DNA of 64,000 bases from ZC4RG17 sp036259475 (GCA_036259475.1 DATABS010000035.1:1-64000); one strand, 5' to 3'. Shown: positions 51,574-60,609, counted from the stretch's first letter. The notes: generated from the sequence alone by a model not told the origin. A program made the numbers and translations.

Positions 51574-52077
51574 TTGAGGATTCTCATCGCCACGACCGGG
51601 GTGCTGCCGCCCGTACCGGTCGCCGACCTGTGCAAGCGGCTGGGCGGCGACGACGGCGCTTACTCCGTCATGACCGTCATCCGGGTGCCCCGCACCTTCC
51701 TCGACGCGCTCGACGACGAGGACCGGCGGTCGTTGCTGGCCGACGACGAGCGGGGCGACCCGGAGGCCAAGGCGTCGGCCTACCTCGAAGAACGCGGCCG
51801 CCGCGCTGTGGAGCCCATAATCGCCGCCCTCAACGCCGCCGGCCTGGAAGCCACTGTTCGCTTCGTGGAAGGCGACGACCCGGCGCAGGCGATCATCCAC
51901 ACGGCGGAAGACTTCGGGGCCGACATGCTGGTGATGGGTGCCACCCGCCGATTGTTCACCGAAGAAGCGTGGAGGAGCGTCTCCTCGCGGGTGATGGAGC
52001 AGTCGCAGCGGCCGATCCTGCTGGTGCCCGGACCGCGTCTCGAGGACACGTTCGAGATTCCCCGCCTCGAAATCTGA
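51574..52077 (+). CDS. Universal stress protein (UspA family)
   Basis: A 167-residue single Usp domain beginning at a TTG at 51574 with GGAG upstream (MRILIATTGV). The C-terminal nucleotide-binding motif is DMLVMGATRRLF, then SSRVMEQSQRPILLVPG, close to the G-x2-G-x9-G(S/T) pattern but with the first Gly pair altered. Usp proteins help survival under stress by unclear means. It diverges from the flavin reductase gene and is followed by a large hairpin. Confidence 0.85.
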   Translation: MRILIATTGVLPPVPVADLCKRLGGDDGAYSVMTVIRVPRTFLDALDDEDRRSLLADDERGDPEAKASAYLEERGRRAVEPIIAALNAAGLEATVRFVEGDDPAQAIIHTAEDFGADMLVMGATRRLFTEEAWRSVSSRVMEQSQRPILLVPGPRLEDTFEIPRLEI

Positions 52078-52084
52078 CAAAACC

Positions 52085-52138
52085 CCGTTTTCGCGCACCA
52101 AATGCACGCCAGAGCGTGCAAATCGTGCGCGAAAACGG
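52085..52138 (+). terminator. Large near-perfect hairpin downstream of the universal stress gene
   Basis: A 14-pair outer stem (52085-52098 with 52125-52138, CCGTTTTCGCGCAC/GTGCGCGAAAACGG) and a 7-pair inner stem (TGCACGC/GCGTGCA, 52103-52109 with 52114-52120, loop CAGA) are separated by a small internal loop. The outer arm contains TTTT on one strand. It begins eight bases after the Usp stop, so it may terminate or stabilise that transcript, or serve as a protein-binding palindrome for the next gene. Confidence 0.6.
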
Positions 52139-52171
52139 TTCTTGTCACACCCGGTCCGTAGGTTCGCCGGC

Positions 52172-52543
52172 ATGCAACACATTCAAGCCCAGGGAAGCTG
52201 CCGCCACGAGATGTCCCACTGGGGGCGGACCGCCATCGTGGCGTGTCGGGAATGCGGTTTGCTTCAGTTCTTCGGGCCCCGCGGGCCCCTCGACCCGGCG
52301 GAAGGCATGGCGGCGTTGTTCGGCAACTACGACCTCGTCGGGCCGCTCACGGCCGTGGGAGCGCCGGCGCCTCGAGTGCTGGCTTACCGCCCCAACCAGG
52401 CCGGCAAGGGTGCGCTCGCGCTTCTCCCTCCGGCCTGCTGGCTGGCCGTAGGAGATGAGTTGTGGGTAGCCTCGGACGGCCAGGCCCTGCTCCTCGCCAC
52501 GCCCAACCAGCTCATGGTCGACAATCTCACCCGGGGGGCATGA
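52172..52543 (+). CDS. Small Cys/His-containing protein, function unknown
   Basis: A 123-residue protein from the ATG at 52172 (MQHIQAQGSCRHEMSHWGRT). The first 40 residues hold a C-R-H-E-x-x-H and a C-x-x-C pair (VACRECGLL), which could form a small zinc site. The rest is hydrophobic and Pro-rich. No family was recognised. Its 3' end overlaps the convergent ABC exporter gene by 17 bases. Real coding is supported by clean frame and context, not by homology. Confidence 0.5.
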   Translation: MQHIQAQGSCRHEMSHWGRTAIVACRECGLLQFFGPRGPLDPAEGMAALFGNYDLVGPLTAVGAPAPRVLAYRPNQAGKGALALLPPACWLAVGDELWVASDGQALLLATPNQLMVDNLTRGA

Positions 52544-54377
52544 CGAGGCGGGGCGGTTCCGGCTCTTCGGCCTCCGGGCCATTGAACTGCGTGTCGTACA
52601 GGAGCCGGTAGAGGCCTCCGGCGGCAAGCAACTCCACATGACTCCCCGCTTCGACCAGGCGACCTTGATCCAGGACGAGAATCTGGTCTGCTGCCCGCAC
52701 CGTCGACAGCCGGTGGGCGATGACGATCGCCGTCCTTCCCTCCATCAGCCGCTCGAGTGCCTCCTGGATCAGTGACTCCGAGCGGGAATCGAGATGCGAG
52801 GTCGCTTCGTCCAGGATCAGAATGCGAGGGTCCTTGAGGATGACTCGGGCGATGGCCAGGCGTTGCTTCTCCCCACCCGACAGCCGGTAGCCCCTCTCCC
52901 CCACCACCGTCTCGAAGCCGTTGGGCAGCCCCGCCACCAAGTCGAAGATGTTTGCGGCTCGGGCCGCCCACTCGAGCTCTTCATCCGTGGCATCCGGCCG
53001 GGCGTAGCGCAGATTGGCGGCGATCGTGTCGTGGAAGAGGTACGTCTCCTGAGTCACGACGCCGATCGAGGAGGCCAAAGTCTCGAGCGACAACCGGCGC
53101 ACGTCCTCGCCGTCGATGGTCACGCGTCCGCTCGTCACGTCATACAGGCGCGGAATGAGATACGAGATCGTCGTCTTGCCAGCCCCGGAGGGTCCCACCA
53201 GCGCGGTGAGGGAACCGGGCGGAGCCGTGAAACTCACGTCTCGTAGAGCCCACGTCCGTGTCTCCGCAATCGTCGGCATCTCGAGTTCGACCCCCGCGTC
53301 CCGCCATCTCTTCACAGCGGCCAACCCCTCGGGCCCTTCACCGCCATAACGGAAGCTGACGTCCTCGAATGAGACCTCACCGGAGACCTCGTCGAGGACA
53401 ACCGGATCGACCGGTTCGGGGATATCGGTCTCCAGATCGAGGACCTCGAAGACCCTCTCGAAAGAGACCAGCGAGGTGGCGAACTCCACCCGGCTGTTCG
53501 ACAGGCCAGACAGGGGGCCGTAGAGCTGGGTCAACAACATCGAGAACATGACCACGACCTCAAGTTCGAGGCGGCCCTGGATCACCAGCCACCCGCCCAA
53601 CCAGAAGATGCCCGCCGTTCCTACGGCGCTGACCAGGCCCAGCGCGGCAAAGAACCATCGCCCCACCATGGCACGCCGGACACCCAGATCGCGAACAGCA
53701 GCCGCTTCGGTCTCGAATCGCGCCAGTTCGGCGTCCCTGCGACCGAAAAGCCTCACGAGAAGGGCGCCGCTCACGTTGAAGGCCTCCTGGAGGATGCCTG
53801 ACATCACGGCGTTCCTCTCCATCTGCGCCTCGGTCACACGCCGCAAGACGCGGGCGACCCGGCGGGCGGGAAGGATGAACAGCGGTAGGGCGGCCAACGA
53901 CAGGAGCGTGAGCCTCCAGTCGGCCCCGAGCATCACGACGAGGGCGGCCACCACAGCCACGAAGTTGGAGACGATCGTGACGAAGGTGCCGGTGATGGCC
54001 TGTTGGGCACCGACCACGTCACTGTTGAGCCGGTTCATCAGCTCTCCCGTCTTCGTCGCGGTGAAAAAACGCAGCGACATCCGGGAGAGGTGCTCGAAGA
54101 GCTGGCGGCGGAGATCGAATATGATTCCCTCCCCGGCTTTGGAGGACCACCACCGCTGCACGACGCCGACGAGCGCCGAAACGACCGGCACCAGCACCAT
54201 GCCGACTCCCAGCAGTGTCAAGAGCCCTACGTCGCGCTCCGGGATGGCGTCGCCGATCAGATAGCGAACCAGGATCGGTGGCACGACACCCAGACCGCTC
54301 ACCACGAGAACGGTGAGGAGTACGCCTAGGAGATAGCCGCGGTAAGGACCGGCGTACGACCACACCCGCTTGAGCAA
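52527..54377 (-). CDS. ABC exporter, fused permease and ATPase
   Basis: A half-transporter of at least 616 residues. The six-helix type I exporter membrane domain (about 1-310) is followed by an ATPase with Walker A VGPSGAGKTT, Q-loop VTQETYLF, signature LSGGEKQRLAIARVIL, Walker B ILILDEATSHLD and the H-loop His in IVIAHRLSTV. Homodimeric relatives (MsbA/LmrA type) export lipids, peptides or drugs. The TTG at 54377 is the conservative start, but the frame continues 25 codons upstream with FHGGGWYSYIRYDEDQDRP, the usual N-terminus of this actinobacterial family. The true start is probably at 54452 (CTG). Confidence 0.92.
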   Translation of the reverse strand: MLKRVWSYAGPYRGYLLGVLLTVLVVSGLGVVPPILVRYLIGDAIPERDVGLLTLLGVGMVLVPVVSALVGVVQRWWSSKAGEGIIFDLRRQLFEHLSRMSLRFFTATKTGELMNRLNSDVVGAQQAITGTFVTIVSNFVAVVAALVVMLGADWRLTLLSLAALPLFILPARRVARVLRRVTEAQMERNAVMSGILQEAFNVSGALLVRLFGRRDAELARFETEAAAVRDLGVRRAMVGRWFFAALGLVSAVGTAGIFWLGGWLVIQGRLELEVVVMFSMLLTQLYGPLSGLSNSRVEFATSLVSFERVFEVLDLETDIPEPVDPVVLDEVSGEVSFEDVSFRYGGEGPEGLAAVKRWRDAGVELEMPTIAETRTWALRDVSFTAPPGSLTALVGPSGAGKTTISYLIPRLYDVTSGRVTIDGEDVRRLSLETLASSIGVVTQETYLFHDTIAANLRYARPDATDEELEWAARAANIFDLVAGLPNGFETVVGERGYRLSGGEKQRLAIARVILKDPRILILDEATSHLDSRSESLIQEALERLMEGRTAIVIAHRLSTVRAADQILVLDQGRLVEAGSHVELLAAGGLYRLLYDTQFNGPEAEEPEPPRLVMPPG

Positions 54378-54524
54378 GGCGCGGTCGACCGAAGGACGAT
54401 CCTGGTCCTCGTCATAACGGATATAGCTGTACCAGCCTCCACCGTGAAACAGCCGTCGACCTCTCTTCGCGGGTCGACCAGCCTATCGCCGACCGCGGTT
54501 TTTGGGGATACGACGATGCGTGCC

Positions 54525-55328
54525 TCACTCGTCGAACGTCAGCTCCCCCAACGGCATCACGGAGGCGATTACCTCGTGGACGAGTTCCTCGTCGACCGCC
54601 GGAAAACCGTCGAGTTCGTAGCGGAACGGCTCGCGGAACCACACGTGCACCACGCCGCCGCCATCTTCCAGCCTCCACACCGGAAAGGCAGAGAGGTCCT
54701 CGAAGGCACAGAGGCGCTCGCCGGTGACGACGGCGGTGCACACCGCCTCGACATCGTCGCCGGCGGCCAATTCCACGCCGTCGGGGTCACGTGACACATT
54801 CAGGACCGCGAGTTGTCCAACCGATCGGGAACGGCTGTAGGGCTCCACCGACCACAAACCGAACGCCACGGTCGGATCGTCGGCCAGCGTCAGCTCTCGA
54901 CTCTCGATCACGACTTGAGATGTGACGAACGAAACCTCAGTCGGCACGATGCCCGGGAACTCCACTTCCGGCGTGACCGCCACGATCTCGGCCGGTGACG
55001 CCTGCAGATAACGGGAGGCCGGACCAGAGCGGGCGAAGACCTCCGCCAGGACGGCGCTGGGTTCGGCGTCGGGTGCCGGCGGGCTGAACTCCCGATTGAT
55101 CCAATCGGCGGTCCCGGCGGGTCGGGTCAGCGTGGGCAGCGTGGTGGTGGTCGTGGTGGCGGTGGTCGCCACCTCGCCGATCCAGTCCGACGAGCGCCCG
55201 CCCAACTCTCCGAGAGCCTCTTCCGAGCAGCCGGTGAGGGCGAACGCCAACGCCAGGATCATGAGGGACAGGATTCGCCCTCCGCCGGGGACGGTCCGCC
55301 CAGCGCCGTTCTCGCCTACTTGCAGCAT
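54525..55328 (-). CDS. Lipoprotein of unknown function
   Basis: A 267-residue protein from the ATG at 55328. A signal sequence (LSLMILALAFALTGC) ends in the lipobox LTGC with Cys34 as the lipidation site. A Thr-rich linker (ATTATTTTTTLPTLT) separates it from a C-terminal domain of about 200 residues rich in beta-strand, with a C-x7-C pair (VCTAVVTGERLC). No domain was recognised. It should sit on the outer face of the cytoplasmic membrane. Its start lies about 100 bases from the divergent AroQ-fusion gene. Confidence 0.75.
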   Translation of the reverse strand: MLQVGENGAGRTVPGGGRILSLMILALAFALTGCSEEALGELGGRSSDWIGEVATTATTTTTTLPTLTRPAGTADWINREFSPPAPDAEPSAVLAEVFARSGPASRYLQASPAEIVAVTPEVEFPGIVPTEVSFVTSQVVIESRELTLADDPTVAFGLWSVEPYSRSRSVGQLAVLNVSRDPDGVELAAGDDVEAVCTAVVTGERLCAFEDLSAFPVWRLEDGGGVVHVWFREPFRYELDGFPAVDEELVHEVIASVMPLGELTFDE

Positions 55329-55433
55329 TTACCCCCAGAAAGACGTTTCGCAGGCACCGATCGGTTCCCTCGTGTGGTCGGCGCGGTCATGATAGAGGTA
55401 GGCCGGCACCGCGATCTCCTAATGTCGCCGTGG

Positions 55434-56564
55434 ATGTCGACAGTGCTATGCCTCCATGGGCCCAATCTGAACCAACTCGGCCGTCGCCAGCCAGAGGTCT
55501 ACGGCTCCACCACTTTGCCGGAGCTGGAGGCGGCGGTGAACGACTGGGGTCGGACGCTCGGTTTCGAAGTCCGCTGCCTCCAGTCGAATCACGAAGGCGA
55601 ACTCGTGGAAGCCATCCACGAAGCTCGTGACGACGCCGGCGTCATCTTCAATCCTGGTGCGCTGACCCACTCGTCGCGGGCGCTGCAGGATGCAGTGGCG
55701 GCGATCGACAGCCCCGTCGTGGAGGTCCATCTCTCGAACATCAGGAAAAGGGAACGATGGAGACGGCGCTCGTTCTTGGCGCCGGTGGCGGCGGCATCGA
55801 TCTTCGGGCGGGGGCCGATCGGCTACCGGGACGGATTGCGGCATCTGGCCAACCGGGCCGCCTTCCCGATCGAGACCGTCCGCTACGGCCCCCACCCCGA
55901 TCAGGTGATGGATCTGCGAAGAGGCGAAGCCTCGACCGGCGTGATTCTCGTCCACGGGGGATTCTGGCGGGACGAGTGGGGACGCGACACCACCGAGTCC
56001 TGGGCGGTGGACCTCGCCCGCCGCGGCGTGCCCTCGGCCAATCTCGAATATCGGCGTCTCGACTCGGGCGGCGGCGCGGCCGCCACAGTCTCGGACGTGG
56101 CGAGGGCGATGGAGGAAGCAACCGACCACCTAGGCACCGACTCCATCGTCGCCGTCGGGCACTCGGTCGGGTCCCAACTCGTCCTGGCCGCTATGGCGGA
56201 AGGGTTCCACGCCGCCGTATCCGCCTTCATCTCGGTGGGCGGGGTGCTCGATCTCGAAGGAGCAGAAAGGGATGGCATCGGCGATGGGGCGATCGAGGCC
56301 TTCGACCCCGGCTGGTCCCTCTCGCCACTCGGCCTGCCCCCGCCACGGTGCCCGGTGGTGCTGATGCATGGCGGAGCCGACGACCTAGTGCCCGACATCC
56401 AGTCCCGCCGCTACGCCGACTACCTGACCCACCATCAAGTGGAGCACCTGCTGGGCGTACTCGAGGAGGTGGGCCATTTCGACGCCCTGAAGGCCTCCTC
56501 TCCCGCGTGGACCGGGGCGCTCGACGCACTGGGTCGACTCGGACGACCACTCGGCCAAACGTAA
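55434..56564 (+). CDS. Fusion protein: type II 3-dehydroquinate dehydratase (AroQ) plus alpha/beta hydrolase
   Basis: A 376-residue protein from the ATG at 55434 (in-frame ATGs at 55389 and 55422 are possible). Residues 1-145 are AroQ: LCLHGPNLNQLGRRQPEVYG with the catalytic Tyr23, FNPGALTHSS and the EVHLSNI segment. From about 160 an alpha/beta hydrolase begins: VILVHGGFWRDEWG (oxyanion HGGxW), VGHSVGSQ (Ser nucleophile), GADDLVPD (Asp) and EVGHFDAL (His). AroQ dehydrates 3-dehydroquinate in the shikimate pathway. The hydrolase half resembles kynurenine formamidase/BD-FAE-type esterases. No stop or frameshift separates the two halves. Confidence 0.85.
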   Translation: MSTVLCLHGPNLNQLGRRQPEVYGSTTLPELEAAVNDWGRTLGFEVRCLQSNHEGELVEAIHEARDDAGVIFNPGALTHSSRALQDAVAAIDSPVVEVHLSNIRKRERWRRRSFLAPVAAASIFGRGPIGYRDGLRHLANRAAFPIETVRYGPHPDQVMDLRRGEASTGVILVHGGFWRDEWGRDTTESWAVDLARRGVPSANLEYRRLDSGGGAAATVSDVARAMEEATDHLGTDSIVAVGHSVGSQLVLAAMAEGFHAAVSAFISVGGVLDLEGAERDGIGDGAIEAFDPGWSLSPLGLPPPRCPVVLMHGGADDLVPDIQSRRYADYLTHHQVEHLLGVLEEVGHFDALKASSPAWTGALDALGRLGRPLGQT

Positions 56565-56667
56565 CTTTCCGTATTCTTCCAGATGGGGAGTTGCTTGGCT
56601 ACACCAACAGCCTTACGCTCGACGGTGTCTGACGGGGCCATAGGCCTCTTCGGGCGGAGTCACTGAG

Positions 56668-57261
56668 TTGAGACGCGCACATCCCCTATTCTTGGTCGCC
56701 ATTTGGGCGGTGGTGGCACTGTTGGCAGTCGCCGGCTTTGCCGCGTTCCAGATCCAGGGTCGGGAGATCCCCCAGTCCCCTACCGCCACCCTCGGCCGCG
56801 AGGTCGGCGCCCTCGCCGGCCTGGGCTTCAACGCGCCCGACTCCCAGGTGGCCAAGGCGGCCGCGACCTCGGACACCTCATCCGAGGAGGAGGAACCGAC
56901 CGCCGAGGACCTCCTGGGCACGACCGATACTTCCGCCCCCGAATCGTTCGATACGGTTCCGACGCATGGTTGGCTGTCCGAGATGCAGGTGCGGGCGCTC
57001 ATCACCGGCTATTTCAACGAGGAGGACGTCAACCGGGCGATCCGGGTGGCATGGTGCCAGTCGCGCTTCAATCCAACCTCGACCGATCCGGCGACCGGCG
57101 GTACGGGACTGTTCCATCATCTTCCGGAGTTCTGGCCGTCGCGGGCGGAGGCCGTCGGGTTCGCCGGTGCCGAGCCCACCGACCCGGAGGCGAACGTGGC
57201 GGCGGCGGCCTATGCCATCTACGAAGAGGGTGGATGGTCGATCTTTCCGTGTACTCCCTGA
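56668..57261 (+). CDS. Membrane-anchored transglycosylase-like protein lacking the catalytic glutamate
   Basis: A 197-residue protein from a TTG at 56668. An N-terminal membrane helix (LFLVAIWAVVALLAVAGFAA) and an acidic Ser/Thr linker precede a lysozyme-like domain: INRAIRVAWCQSRFNPTSTD-type segment, GGTGLFHHLPEFWPSRA and GGWSIFPC. In soluble lytic transglycosylase-like domains the residue after AWC is the catalytic Glu. Here it is Gln131 (codon CAG). The domain may therefore bind peptidoglycan without cleaving it. It ends four bases before the convergent dnaE2 stop. Confidence 0.7.
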   Translation: MRRAHPLFLVAIWAVVALLAVAGFAAFQIQGREIPQSPTATLGREVGALAGLGFNAPDSQVAKAAATSDTSSEEEEPTAEDLLGTTDTSAPESFDTVPTHGWLSEMQVRALITGYFNEEDVNRAIRVAWCQSRFNPTSTDPATGGTGLFHHLPEFWPSRAEAVGFAGAEPTDPEANVAAAAYAIYEEGGWSIFPCTP

Positions 57262-57265
57262 CGCG

Positions 57266-60200
57266 CTAGCGGAAGTCGCGGGAGCGGACGCTGTAGACGC
57301 CGACCTCTTCCATCGACCGGGCAACGAGGTTGGTGACCCCGTGCCGGTACTCGAGGCGGCCTGAGATCACCAGGGCAGAAGCCCGGCGGGCCAGCGGCCG
57401 GTACTTCTCCCAGATGTCGGGCAAGACAATGACGTTGAGCTGGCCGGTCTCGTCCTCGAGGTTGAAGAAGATGACCCCCGAGGCGGTGCCGGGACGCTGA
57501 CGGTGAGTGACGACACCTGCCACCTTCACCGAACCGGGCCGGTGCAGCGCCAGTGCCTCACTGACCGAGAGGCATCCACGTTCGCTCATCTCCCGCCGGA
57601 CGAACTCGATCGGATGGCGGACCGATATCCCGGTGGCCCACAGGTCGGCGCGGTGGGATTCCTCCTCGCCCATCCGGGGGAGGGGCGGTGCTTCCGCTCC
57701 CGGTGTGAGGGGAAGCCGTCCCGGATCGATCTCGGACAGCGCTCCCGCCGCCCACATGCCGGGACGCCTGTCGAGCCCGATGGAGGCGAGTGCGCCTACC
57801 GCGGCCAGGCCTTCGAGCGACGCCACTCCGAGCCCGGTGCGATGGGCGAGATCCTCGGGTGACACGAAGGGGCCTCCGATGGCGCGGGCTGCCTCTATCC
57901 GGGCGATCTCGGCCGGGCCCAGATTGCGGACGTAGCGGAGCCCCAGGCGGACGGCCACCGCCGGTCGGATCGGGTCATCGACCGGCCCCCTCCCCCGCCG
58001 CCACGCCCGCCCCATGAAGCGGACGATGTCGTCGATGTCGGCGTCCCACGGCTCGATCGTGCAGTCGTGGACAGAGGCGTTGATTTCCGGCTGGAGAACC
58101 ACGACCCCGTGACGCTGTGAGTCCTGGACCAGGCTGTTCGGGGTGTAGAAGCCCATGGGTTGGGCGTTGAGCAGTCCGGCCAGATATTCCGCCGGCCAGT
58201 GGTGGCGCAGCCAGGCCGACATGTAGACGATGTAGGCGAAGCTGACCGAGTGGGACTCGGGGAAACCGAAGCTGGCGAACCCCTGCAGCTTCTCCCAGAT
58301 CTCGTCGGCCGCCGCCCCGGTGATCCCGTTGGCCGCCATCCCGGCGAACACCTCTTCACGTAGCCGTCCCATTGCCTCATCCGAACGCTTGTGGGTCATC
58401 GCCTGGCGCAGGCGGTCTGATTGGTTGCCGTCGAAGCCGGCGCAGATGCGTGCCATCTCCATCAGCTGTTCCTGGAAGATCGGCACACCGAGCGTCTTGG
58501 CCAGGATCGGCTCGGTCGACGGATGGGGAAAGCGGATCGCCTCCTCACCGCTGCGGCGGCGCAGGTAAGGATGGACCGACTGGCCCTGGATCGGGCCCGG
58601 CCGGATCAGGGCGACTTCCACCGCCAGGTCGTAGAAGGTGCGGGGCCGCATACGGGGAAGCGTGGCGATCTGCGCCCTCGATTCGACCTGGAACAATCCC
58701 ACCGTGTCGGCGTCTCCCAGCGAGTCGTAGATGACCGGTTCTTGGGGAATCGTGGCCAGGTCGATGGCGAGCCCGTGGCTCTCGTCGATCAGGTCGACCG
58801 ACAGATGCAGCGCATTGAGCATTCCCAGGCCCAACAGGTCGAACTTGACGATGCCCACGGCGGCGGAATCGTCCTTGTCCCATTGCAGCACGGTCCTCCC
58901 TTCCATCCGTCCCCACTCGAGTGGCACGACCTGCCACAGCGGGCGGTCGGCGATGACCATCCCCCCCGAGTGGATGCCGAGGTGACGTGGGAACCCGTCG
59001 ATGCGACGGCAGATGTCGTATATGAGGTCGGCCGTGAGACCGGCGGGCAGCGGGACCTCGTCCCGCAGGTTGCCCGAATGGCGGGTGTCGACGTAGCGCG
59101 AGAGGGAATCGACCTGCGCCTGGGTGAAACCGAAGGCCTTGCCGACGTCGCGCAGTACCGATCGAGCCCGATAGGTGATGACGTTGGCCACCATCGCGGC
59201 CCGTTCCCGGCCGTAGCGGCGGTAGCAGTACTGGATCACCTCCTCCCGACGGTCCGCCTCCAGGTCGAGATCGATGTCGGGGGCCCGCCCCCGCTCTTCA
59301 GACAGGAAACGTTCGAAGGGCAGATGCAGACGGATGGGATCGACCCGCGTGAGCCCCAGGCACCGGCACACCGCCGAGTCGGCCCCCGAACCCCTGATCT
59401 GACAGTAGATGTCCTGGGAGCGAGCGAAGGTGACCAGATCCCAGACGACGAGGAAGTAGCCGGGAAAGCCGAGACGCTCGATGATCCCCAGCTCATGCTC
59501 GAGACGGCGCCTGGCCGCGGGATCGATCCCGTCCTTTCCTCCCCCCGGATAGACCGAACGAGCACCTTCCCAGGTGAGGTGGCGGAGATACTCCATCTCC
59601 GAGCGAAAATGGCCCGGCATCGGGAAATCCGGCAGTGAGGGGGCCACCAGGCCGAGGTCGAACGCCAGCCGCTCTCCCAGTTCGGCGGCCCGGGCGACCG
59701 ACCCGGGGTAACGGGCGAAGAGGGCCTGCATCTCTTCGGTTGGGCGCAGATGGCGAAGATCGGTCGCCGGGCGGAAGCCGTCTGCCTCGTCCAGCGACCG
59801 ACGTCCGGCGATGGCAGCCAGCACCTCGGACAGGTCGGCATCGTCCCGGTCGGCGTAGTGCACCTGATTGGTGGCCACGACCCCCAGTCCCAGACGCTGG
59901 GCTACTTCCCACATGAGGTCGTTGCGACTGTCGTCACCGGGTAGTCCGTGGTTCCACAGCTCGAGATGAAAACGCGACCCGAACAGCTCCCGCATCCGGG
60001 TAGCCGCCTTCATCGTGCCAGTCAGGTCTCCGCGGGCAGCGGCAGCAGGAACCGCCCCGCCGTGGCATCCGGACAACGCCCATACCTGCCGGGTGGCCGC
60101 CACCTCGGCCAGGTCGCCCCAGTCGTACGCGGGGCCGTCTTTGACGCCCCGCATCTGGCCCTCGGTGATGAACCGTCCCAGGGCCCGATAACCGTCCGGC

Positions 60201-60592
60201 GAGGCAGCCAGCAGGATGAGATGCTCGGAGGGAGGTTTCCGTGTCGGTTTGCTGCCATGCATCCCGACGCTTCGCCCCCGGCGCCTTCCGAACGGCTGGC
60301 GCTGCGACCGCTCCTCGTCCCACGCTTCTGCCCTCGCCACCGGGTCGGAACCGCCGTGATGGTGGTCCAGCGACATCGCCACCTCCACCCCGTAGACGGC
60401 CGGCAGACCGGCCGCCCGAGCCGCCTGCCAGAACCGGGACACGCCATAGAACCCGTTGTGATCGGTCACGGCCAGCGCCCGGTATCCCAACTCCACTGCC
60501 CGCTCGACCAGATCCTCGGGGAACGAGGCGCCATCGAGGAAGGAGTAGTTGGTGTGGCAATGGAGTTCGGCGTAGGACACCTTTGCCATCAT
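57266..60592 (-). CDS. dnaE2: Error-prone DNA polymerase DnaE2 (ImuC)
   Basis: About 1108 residues from the ATG at 60592, the normal length; the open frame upstream is non-coding and contains the LexA box. An N-terminal PHP domain (YAELHCHTNYSFLDGASFPE, LAVTDHNGFYG) is followed by the polymerase III alpha core with QIRGSGADSAVCRCLGLT and the catalytic aspartates in APDIDLDLE, then a helix-hairpin-helix and a C-terminal OB fold (VKVAGVVTHRQRPGTASGVIFFNLED). DnaE2 replicates damaged DNA in the ImuA-ImuB-DnaE2 mutasome. No imuA or imuB lies in the window. Confidence 0.95.
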   Translation of the reverse strand: MMAKVSYAELHCHTNYSFLDGASFPEDLVERAVELGYRALAVTDHNGFYGVSRFWQAARAAGLPAVYGVEVAMSLDHHHGGSDPVARAEAWDEERSQRQPFGRRRGRSVGMHGSKPTRKPPSEHLILLAASPDGYRALGRFITEGQMRGVKDGPAYDWGDLAEVAATRQVWALSGCHGGAVPAAAARGDLTGTMKAATRMRELFGSRFHLELWNHGLPGDDSRNDLMWEVAQRLGLGVVATNQVHYADRDDADLSEVLAAIAGRRSLDEADGFRPATDLRHLRPTEEMQALFARYPGSVARAAELGERLAFDLGLVAPSLPDFPMPGHFRSEMEYLRHLTWEGARSVYPGGGKDGIDPAARRRLEHELGIIERLGFPGYFLVVWDLVTFARSQDIYCQIRGSGADSAVCRCLGLTRVDPIRLHLPFERFLSEERGRAPDIDLDLEADRREEVIQYCYRRYGRERAAMVANVITYRARSVLRDVGKAFGFTQAQVDSLSRYVDTRHSGNLRDEVPLPAGLTADLIYDICRRIDGFPRHLGIHSGGMVIADRPLWQVVPLEWGRMEGRTVLQWDKDDSAAVGIVKFDLLGLGMLNALHLSVDLIDESHGLAIDLATIPQEPVIYDSLGDADTVGLFQVESRAQIATLPRMRPRTFYDLAVEVALIRPGPIQGQSVHPYLRRRSGEEAIRFPHPSTEPILAKTLGVPIFQEQLMEMARICAGFDGNQSDRLRQAMTHKRSDEAMGRLREEVFAGMAANGITGAAADEIWEKLQGFASFGFPESHSVSFAYIVYMSAWLRHHWPAEYLAGLLNAQPMGFYTPNSLVQDSQRHGVVVLQPEINASVHDCTIEPWDADIDDIVRFMGRAWRRGRGPVDDPIRPAVAVRLGLRYVRNLGPAEIARIEAARAIGGPFVSPEDLAHRTGLGVASLEGLAAVGALASIGLDRRPGMWAAGALSEIDPGRLPLTPGAEAPPLPRMGEEESHRADLWATGISVRHPIEFVRREMSERGCLSVSEALALHRPGSVKVAGVVTHRQRPGTASGVIFFNLEDETGQLNVIVLPDIWEKYRPLARRASALVISGRLEYRHGVTNLVARSMEEVGVYSVRSRDFR

Positions 60593-60593
60593 A

Positions 60594-60609
60594 TCGAACA
60601 GACGTTCGA
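60594..60609. promoter_or_regulatory. LexA (SOS) box at the dnaE2 start
   Basis: TCGAACAGACGTTCGA is a perfect 6+6 palindrome with a 4-base spacer, ending one base before the dnaE2 ATG (60592 on the minus strand). The operator thus abuts the start codon. Confidence 0.9.
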
